A program made the translations under genes and the position numbers. The notes under the pieces were generated by a model. It was not told where the DNA came from, searched no databases, and saw only the letters and a list, made by a program, of their open reading frames with translations. From assembly GCA_021414045.1 (NCBI GenBank), contig JAIOPF010000242.1:1-24171 (forward strand): DNA of 24,171 bases, written 5' to 3'. The stretch is from Deltaproteobacteria bacterium (GTDB taxonomy: Bacteria > UBA10199 > DSSB01). Of the stretch, positions 13,142-22,100 are shown one piece after another (position 1 is the stretch's first letter; every line of letters begins with the position of its first letter).

Positions 13142-16100
13142 ATGACCGAGCCCTTATCGATTCGAAAAGAAAGCCAGCTGCCAAATAGGGCGCCCGAAGA
13201 AGGCGCTGTTGCCGATGCCATTCCGGCCGCCCCTGCCGAATCTCGCCCTCCTGCCAACGCCGAAATCAAAAAGCTCCTTGGCCCCCTGGTGGATCCGCTG
13301 CTGCGCGATGCCCAGGGCGACCTCGACTTGACGAAGGTCAACGCGCAGAGCTTGGAGGAGTTCCAAGAATTTCTGCAAACCCAAGTTTCCGTCGACGGCA
13401 TCAGTTTCAACCAACATCTCCTGGGCTCTTACCAAAAGGTCTTGGGCCGGCCTGTCTATGAGCCGCTGTTGCGCGCCTTGTGGGAAGAAAAGCTGGGCGG
13501 GGCGAAGGTCTTGGATACGGCCGCTTCCGCCGCGACTTCCGACTTAGTGCAGGCCTTCACCGCGGAAATCGTCGCCGTCAGCGCCGACCGCTTCGTGCGC
13601 CATCATTTTTCCTCGAAAGACGGCCGGGAACGCCTGAGGCATATCTTGGGCGACGCTTCCCATTACACGACGCACTTGCGCGCCGATGTCGTCAAGGCCA
13701 TCGCTTCGGCCGCCGACACCAGCGCCCTGGCGGGACTGCATCGTCGTCAGGCGCAACATCGCTTGAACGGCTGGAATTATCTCAATATCGGCGTCGAAGA
13801 AGGTCAAGTCCGCGAGGCCTCGGAATACGCCCAAGAAATCCTGGGCAGCGCGGATTACCTCGATGCCCAACAGCAGAAAATCCGCCATCGCTATCTCCAA
13901 CATCCGGAGCAAGTTTCCGTCCCCCTGGCCGGTGAAAAGATTCTGCCCGAGCACATTCAATCCCATTTCAAAATTTATGAGGAAAGCCGGCAGAAGTCGG
14001 ATCCCCTAAACCAGGTCCGGGCCAAGCTGGCGAATTTCTGGCTCTTGGTCGCCGATAACGCGAATTGGCGCCACGAGGAAGGCTCGGCCAGTTTCGAGGA
14101 GCGGGCCCGCCTGCTCGTCAAGATCGAGGCCTTCCTCAAGCAAGCGGGCGGCATCCGCGACGAGGCCGATTTCGTGAAGTTCAACGAGGCGCTCAACGAT
14201 TTTTTGCGCGGCCCTCTCAACCGCGACGGCAAGACGGCCTTGAATTGGATCAAGCATCAAACGGTCGGTGACGGTCTAGAAGAAATTTTTCAGGGCATGC
14301 CGACGACGGCCAAGGCCCCTTACCAGGAGATCCTGCAATTCTCCGACGAGATTCACCACGCCGTCGCGATGGGGGAGAAGATCCGGCTCCGAAAACCGGC
14401 GCCGGATTCCGAAAAGAAGGAAATCCAGGCCTCGGTGCAGTCCTTGGTCGAGGGCCTGGAAAAGACCAAGCGCGGGCTTTGGTACGGCTACAAGCAACAC
14501 AAGCTGCTGTCACGCGGCCTCTCGCAGGTCGCGGATCTAGCCGATCAAGGCGACGTCGCCGACATCCGTCGCGCCAACTCCGAAATCGACCGCATGATCG
14601 AAAGGCTGGAGCAGGCCAAGGATCTCGCCGAACTGAAGCGGGAAATCGATCATCTCTACAAGCTGCTCAAAAAAGACGGGAGCTTGCATCGCGCCTTCGA
14701 GGCCGCCGAGATGGACGGGACCGAGCAGATCTTGGGACTGGTCCAGACCGTCGCCGTGATCTTGGCGACCACGGTGGCCACCGACGGACTGGGCACGGCC
14801 GCCGCGGTGGGCAACGCGATGCGGGTAGCCGGGACCTTGAAAAATTTCGGAAGCACCGTCGCGGCGGTGCGCGCCGCCAGGGCGGCGGCCGGCGCGGCGC
14901 GGGCCGTGGAGGCGGCGACGCTGGGCGAAAAGGTGGTTCACGGCATCAAGACCGGCATGACCTTGTCGGTGGCGGAAAATGCCGTGGCCGTCGTTTCCGG
15001 CGAAGTTCGAACGGAAAAGGATACTATCCTCAAGTGGCTGAAAGACGCCGTCGCCACCGGGGCTGCCATGGGCTTGGTCACGCCTTTCGCCGGTGCCGCG
15101 GGAGAAATGGCCCATCAACACGTCTTGAAAAGACTGATGCAACGTTACCTGACGACGGGAGTGGACGGCGCGCTGCGATTTTTGGGAGACACGGGACTGG
15201 AGGCCATCGAGGAAGTCGCCGACCAATACGTGCGCCAACGCCTGGACGGAAAGACCGAGGCCCTCACTTGGGACGAGCTGCGCGAGATCACTTCCATCTG
15301 TCTCGCCGGCGGCGGCGCCAAGATCGGCGCGGTGGTGCAGGGATTTCGCGGTGCCGGCATCGAAGCGAAAATTGAAAAAGGGGAAACCGATGGACCGGCG
15401 GCGCAATTCGGACCTTGGAGCGCCGCGATGGCCTCCGGCCTCTCCTTGCTTGCGGCTGCTTGTGACGGTGACGGAGATATCCGTTCGGCGGACCCCTCCT
15501 GGTATGAAAGTATCGATTGGCAGAGCCCTTGGTTGAAGGGGATTGCCCTTCTCTCGGGGCTGGGTATTTTTTGGTGGGAATTCCGTCAATTAAGAAAATC
15601 GAGAGAGCCTCAACCCACCCAAAAGCCAAAGCAGACGATTCCGCCTCCGGCCGTCACGATAACGCCTTGGCAGCGTGCGAATCCCATGGAAGACGTCACT
15701 CCCCTGAGTTTGGGTGGACTGTTTCGCGAGGCACGTCGGCTTTTCGTCGACCAGGGCCTGCCCGAAGCCCGCGTTAGCCTCCGCGAAGGGCAACGCCTCA
15801 AGCAATATCTGGAAACCTTCGGTAAAAATCAGGACTACGCCCAGATCCTTGCCAAGGCCCTGTGGTTGATCCTGGGAGCAAGTCTGACGCAGGAACAACG
15901 CGAGGGAGAGTTGGGGCGTAAACTGCATGCCTTGTTTTTGAGGATTCAGATGCCTTTGGACGAACGACTCAGATTCCAAAGCTCTTTGGAGTCGGCGATT
16001 CAGGCGAAAGAGGTGAAGTTCGACGCGACGAAGCATCAAAACGAGGCCCTGCTGACGGCGGCTTTCCGTGGGAGTCTTATCAGTGAATCTGATCCGCTTT

Positions 16101-19100
16101 CCATGGCAAAGTTGATCGTGCTTTTCCGTTCCGACCTAGGCTTGGAAATTCTGCAAAAACTGTGTGGCGATTCCGATCCTGAAATTAGAAGGTTGGTGAT
16201 TCTGACGTTCAGAAAATATTGGTTGGAATTCACCATGGAACAGGGGGGCAATGACCTCGGCGAACCGATAGGGCATTTGTCGCAAGAAGAACGTCGTGAA
16301 GCTTTGAAAATCTTGGAAAGGTTCTACGGGAGTACCGGACCTTTGGTGCAAAATTCGATTATACCCGCGCTGGACGCTCTGTTGCCCCTCTTTTCCGAGG
16401 CCGAACGCCTCGAAGCCTTGAATGCCCTACAAAGCGGTTTCGATCATGAAGACAGCGACCGGCGACAATTCGTCGCTTCGACGATTTTAGAATTAACTCA
16501 GCATTTTTCCGAAACCGAAAGTCTTCAGGTCTTGAAAACCTTGGAACTCTTGGTTGCCGATAGCGAGGGGAGGGTCCGGGACATTGCGACCTCGGCGCTT
16601 CGCGCTATCTTAATGAAGTCCTTGCCCGAGTTCGAGCGTCACCGCACGTTTAAAACCCTTTTAGGCATGGCTGTGGATCCCCATGTTTTCGTTCGAAACA
16701 CCATCGCTCATGAACTCCATTTCTTCTTCTGGTACTTGTCGAGCGCCGAACGCGAAGAAGCCTTGGGGGTCTTGAAGGCCGCTTGCGTCGATCCAGAGGA
16801 GATGGTTCGTGATTCAGCCAAAAGGACCCTCATCGTGTTGGGGAAGTCCAGCTCCCAAGTTCGCGCATGGCTGCAACGCCAACTCCAACCCAGCATCGCT
16901 CGGTACGAAGAGCTGGGCCGAAACACGCCGGACCAGGCCGCGCGTATTTTGCCAAACAAGGGTGATTTCTCCGATTTGGAGGCCAACCTCGAAGTCTTCG
17001 CCGGCGTCATGAATCTGCCGGTACCGACCCTTCTCCAAGCGGACCCCGATTTCGACCCGAAACTGGTCGCGGCCCACCAATTGCTCAACCGCGTCAGCCA
17101 AGCCTTGGCCATCAACCGCTTTGCCCTGGTCTCCGGACCTCCCGCGTCCGGGAAAAGCGAAGTGGGGCGTTATCTCGGCAAGGCGATGGGATGGCGGACC
17201 GTGGTTTTCAATGCCAACCGCAACACTTCCCAAGAAGACGTGATGCAAAAAATCGGGGTGGTGGCCAATGGATCGACCAAGTTCACCATCACCGACGGGC
17301 ACCTCGTCGACGCCTTGATCCACGGGAAACTCTTCATCTTGAACGAGATCAATCTGGCCAAGCCGGGGAGCCTCGCCTTCTTGTTCAGCATCCTCGCCGA
17401 CGTGAACCAGGATTTCGATTTCTACGATCCCGCCAGCGGGAAGACCGAACGGCGGAAGATCCATCCCAACTTCCGGCTCCTGGCCACGCAAAATCTCGAT
17501 GGCCCCGGGCGCAAGGATTTGAACGCCGCCCTCAAGAACCGCGCTATTGAAATCGCGGCGCCTGCCTATGGCGACGTCGAACTCATCGCTCTGCTGCGAA
17601 GCCGCTATCCTGCTTTTACCAGGGAAGGAAACGCCACCCTCGCCGTCAGTCTCGTCCGCTTTTACGGAGATATGAGCGCCAAGATCGCCTCGCGCGCCAT
17701 CGGCTGGGAAGGGGAGGGTTACGTCTGGAATCTCCGCCATCTGATGAGACTGGCGGAGGGGTTCTCCAAACTCGAAGGCAAGACGACGGCCTCCCAAGTG
17801 CTGCAAGTCCTGGACGACGAGGTCGGCCTCTCTCTATTGCCGAGGGACCGCGAAGTCTTCTTCGACGCCGTGAGGAATTACGAATACAACGGCGTAAAAA
17901 TCGGCGAAGGCGACGTGAAGCAATTTATCGAGACTTTTCGTCGCCGCACCCTCAAGGCTGTCTATGAAGAATTCGGCATCGAGAGGGCCATCGCCGAATC
18001 CCTGGCGAAAAAACAGGGCATCCTGGACATCTCCACCAGCGCGCGTTTTTTACGGATGATCTTGAAGGCCCTCAAGGCAGGCTATTTCCCGGACGGAAAA
18101 CAGAAAATCGGCTTTAAGCAAGTACCGTCACCGCTGGTCCAGGCCTTGCGGGATTCCGATTCGAAACTGGCGGTGTGCCTACTGGACGAGGCGGCCTTCG
18201 CCAGACCGGATGTCTTGGAAGAACTCAATTCGCTCCTGGACCGAGACGGCGGGATCTGGATCGTCGACGGGCGAGGCCGGGCTCAATTCCTCAAGCGACG
18301 GAAAAATTTTCGGATGATCTTGGCCAGCAACACCTATGGTTACGGCGGCGTGAATCTGCAATCCGAGGCCCTGCGATCGCGCACCCAAGAGATCTTCATG
18401 GATTTTGAATTCTCCGCCGAGGAAATCGCGGTCTTGCTCGGGGAAGGGAGGGAAGCGCTTGCGAGCGCCCTTGTCCAAGCGCGGCAACTCTTTATCGATC
18501 ACGATTTTCCCGAAGCCCGCGTCAGCCTCCGTGAAGTGCAACGCCTCAAGCAATACCTGGAGACTTTCGGCAAAAATCAGGATCCCACCCAGGTCCTCGC
18601 AAAAGCCCTGTGGCTGATCCTGGGGGCCGGCCTGACGCAGGAACACCGCGAAGGAGCGTTGGGTCAAAAGCTGCATGCCTTGTTTTTGAAGATTCCGAGG
18701 GGGGTGGAGGAACAGGGAAAATTTCAAGGCGCCTTGGATGCGGCGACTCAGGTGAAAGAGGTGAAGTTCGATTCGATGAAGGATTTCGTCGGGGCTTTGC
18801 TTTCGGCTTCTTTCCAGGGAACCTTCGCGAAGCAATTGCATTTCCTCACCCTCGTGAAGTTAGTCGGTTTAATCCGTCCTGAGATCGCCTTGGAAAATTT
18901 ACTTACCCTGAGCAAGGATTCGGAGCCTGTTGTCCGAGCAGGAGTCGTTGATGTTCTGCGTGAACTAGGCAAGAATTTTTTTATCGCTCAAGAGCCGGTA
19001 GTCTCGAGTATTCTGCGAGACCTGCGATCCGATCAAAACGCCATGGTCCAGATAAAGGTGGATATTTTCTATAAAAAGGTTGTTGAAAACGGCGAAAGAC

Positions 19101-22100
19101 TCCAAGAAATCTCCGTGACCTCCATTTCGGAAGTTCCTCCCCCTTCCGAGACTAAAACCAAGAAAGCCAAGGAAGCTTTACAATTCCTGCAAAACTTTGT
19201 CATGGCTCCCGAGGGAACCGATCTTCGATATGCTACCCGAGACTTGGATGATTTATTCGCATATCTTTCCGTGGAGGAACGCGTCGATGCCTTGAAGGCA
19301 TTTGAAACCGTCTATCGTAGGCCCGATAGGTTTCCCGAGACCGACGTGGCTTTTGCCATAAGAAATTTGTTTCGGTATTCACCGGAGGTGAAACGCCTCG
19401 AAATTTTGAATAGTTTGCAGAATCAAACGAATCATCAGGATCTGGAGGCTCGACGGGCCGCGGGTATGGCCATTTTCGAAGCGGCCGGTTATTTCTCCGA
19501 GGACGAAACCAAGCGGGTCTTCGAAACCTTGCGGAGAATGAGCGACGACCTGGAGCCGGAAATACGGCGCTATGCCATCGATGCAATGATGAAAGTTTTG
19601 CGTTTTTTATCCGAGCCTCAAATTCGCCGAGCGACAAAAATTGTCCTCATCGAGAGCGCTGAGAGGGGACCTAATCAGAGGGTTGCCATTTGGGCCATGG
19701 AAAAACTGGTTCCCTATTTGTTGGAGAGGGATCACGAGGAGGTCTTGGCCTCGGTCCTCAGGCTTTGCGCCGATTCCGGTGACTTGGTTAACAGTTTCGC
19801 TGGGGAGGGACTCTTCCGCCTTGCCCAGGCCAGTCCTCAAATCCTTGATTTGCTTCGTCTCGAGTTGAAACCCGCCATCGATCGTTACGAAGACCTCAGT
19901 CGCAACTCCCCGGACCGAGCCGCCCGTATTGCTCCTCATAAGGGAGAGTTCTCCGATTTGGAGGCCAACCTCGAGGTCTTTGGCGGCGTCTTGAATCGGC
20001 CGGCTCCGTTCGTTCTTCCAGCGCACCCCGATTTTGACCCCAGTCTGGTTACCGCCCACCAGCTGCTCAACCGCTTGACCCAAGCCCTGGCCATCAACCG
20101 CTTTGCCTTGCTGAGCGGTCCGCCCGCTTCCGGCAAGAGCGAGGTCGGTCGTTATCTGGCCGAGATCTTGGGTTGGGAATGCGTCGTGTTCAACGCCAAC
20201 CGCCAGACCTCGCAAGAAGACATGATGCAAAAGATCGGCGTGGTCGCCAACGGGACGACGAGTTTCACCATTACCGACGGCCCCTTGGCGGAGGCCCTGT
20301 TGCAGGGGAAGCTATTCCTCTTCAACGAGATCAATCTGGCCAAGCCGGGAAATCTGGCTTTCTTGTTCAGCATCCTCGCCGACGTGAACCAAGAGTTCGA
20401 TTACTACGACCCTTCGACGGGGAAAACGGAACGCCGCGCCATCCATCCGAATTTTCGCATGGTGGCCACGCAAAATCCCGAAGGACCTGGCCGAAAAGAT
20501 TTGAATGCGGCCCTCAAGAACCGGGCTATCGAGATCGCCGCCCCGGCCTACGGCGATGTCGAATTGATCGCCTTGTTGCGGGGGAAGTTTCCGGTCTTCC
20601 AAGAGGCAAAGGCCTCCTCTTTGGCTCAAGAGCTGGTTTGTTTCCATCAGGACATGGCGAACCGCATTGCCTCGCGGGCCATGGGCGAGGGAGAGGGTTA
20701 CGTCTGGAATCTGCGCCATCTGGTGCGCTTGGCGGAGGGATTCGCCGCGGCTGCCAGCTTAGGCAAGGATTTGCGTCCTTTGCAGATCCTCGAAATCATG
20801 CAGGACCGCGTTGGCGTGGCGATGAGGCCGAAGGATAGGGCCGGATTTTTCGACGCGGTACGAAACTACGCTTACTTCGGCGTCTCGGTCACCGAGGGCG
20901 ACCTGCAAAACTTCACCTGGGCCAATCAGCACCGGAGCTTCTCCGAGATCTACGAAGAATTCCAAATCTCCCCGGAATCCGCTGACTCCCTCGCCAAGAA
21001 ACACGGCGTCGTCGACATCCCCACCAGCGCCAAATTTCTCCGTTCCATCCTGGTATCTTTGAAGGCCGGGTATTCCCCTTGGTTGAAAGGGCCGGCCGGC
21101 ACTGGCAAGACCAAGCTGGCCGCCTTTGCCGCCGAACTGCTGGGGGCAAATCTTTATTTAGACACCCTCACTCCGCAAACCGACGAGAGTCAGTTGAAAG
21201 GCGAATTGAAGCCCACGCTGATCACCTTGCCGGACGGGGCCCAGCGTTTGGGTTTCCGTCAGGTGCCTTCGGCCCTGGTGCTGGCCCTGCGGGACGACTC
21301 CAAAAAACTCAGCGTCGCCCTCTTGGACGAGGCCGCCTTCGCGAAGCCGGATGTCTTGGAAGAGCTCAATTCTCTGCTCGACCGCGATGGAGGCCTTTGG
21401 ATCGTTGATGCCCAAGGCAAGGCCGAGTTCTTGGAACGGCCGAAAAACTTTCGTCTGATCTTGGCCAGTAACACTTACGGTTACGGCGGCGTCAGCCTGC
21501 AATCCGAAGCCCTACGTTCGCGCGTCCAAGAAATCTTCATGGATTTCGAATTCTCCCCCAGCGAAGTCGCCAAATTGCTGGGCGATGGGGCCAAAACACT
21601 GGCGCCCGCCTTAGGCGCTGCCCGTGAGTTTTTCTCCGGGAAAGGACTGGGAGAGTCTCGAGTCAGTTTGCGGGAAGTCCGCCGCCTCAAGGATTATATG
21701 GAAATCTTCGGCCCAGGCCAGGACGAGGCGAAGACGGCGGCCAATGCCCTGTGGCTCAGCTTGGGGGCCAGTCTGGCTCCGGAGCAGCGGGAAGGGGAGT
21801 TGGGGCAGGGGCTGAAGAGTCTGATTCTCGGCCTCGGGATTTTCCCGGGCTCCGAGGAGAAGTTTTCCCTTCATTTGGACGCCGCCGTCCAAGCCAAGAC
21901 GGTGGAGTTCGATGCATCGAAGCATAGTTCCTGGCAGCTTTGGGATAAAATCGTTCGGCGTTTTTCCAAACTGAGATTCGTCAGCCTGACTTCCGCGATT
22001 GACCACTGGATCCAGCAAGTCGACGGCATGGAGGAAAACCGGATTTGGGAATTGTTGGAAACCGTCGAGCAGGATGCGATTTTCGAGATCAAAGTGCAGC

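Noticed and set aside
15420..15500. Internal lipobox-like LLAAAC in the giant protein read as a lipoprotein signal
   Set aside because: It is near residue 770, far from the N-terminus and with no alternative start or ribosome site close by; a signal peptide cannot act there.
14537..15589. Minus-strand open frame of 350 codons
   Set aside because: It lies wholly antisense to the giant AAA+ gene, shows no recognisable domain, and its composition is the mirror of the GC-rich codons opposite.
16814..17806. Minus-strand open frame of 330 codons, with similar ones at 19607-20230 and 23531-24142
   Set aside because: These recur at the same place opposite each AAA 'a' module, so they are shadows copied along with the cassette rather than genes.
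18179..18841. Minus-strand frame of 220 codons at the lid-like region
   Set aside because: It is antisense to the conserved lid-like domain of cassette 2; the same shadow appears opposite cassettes 1 and 3.
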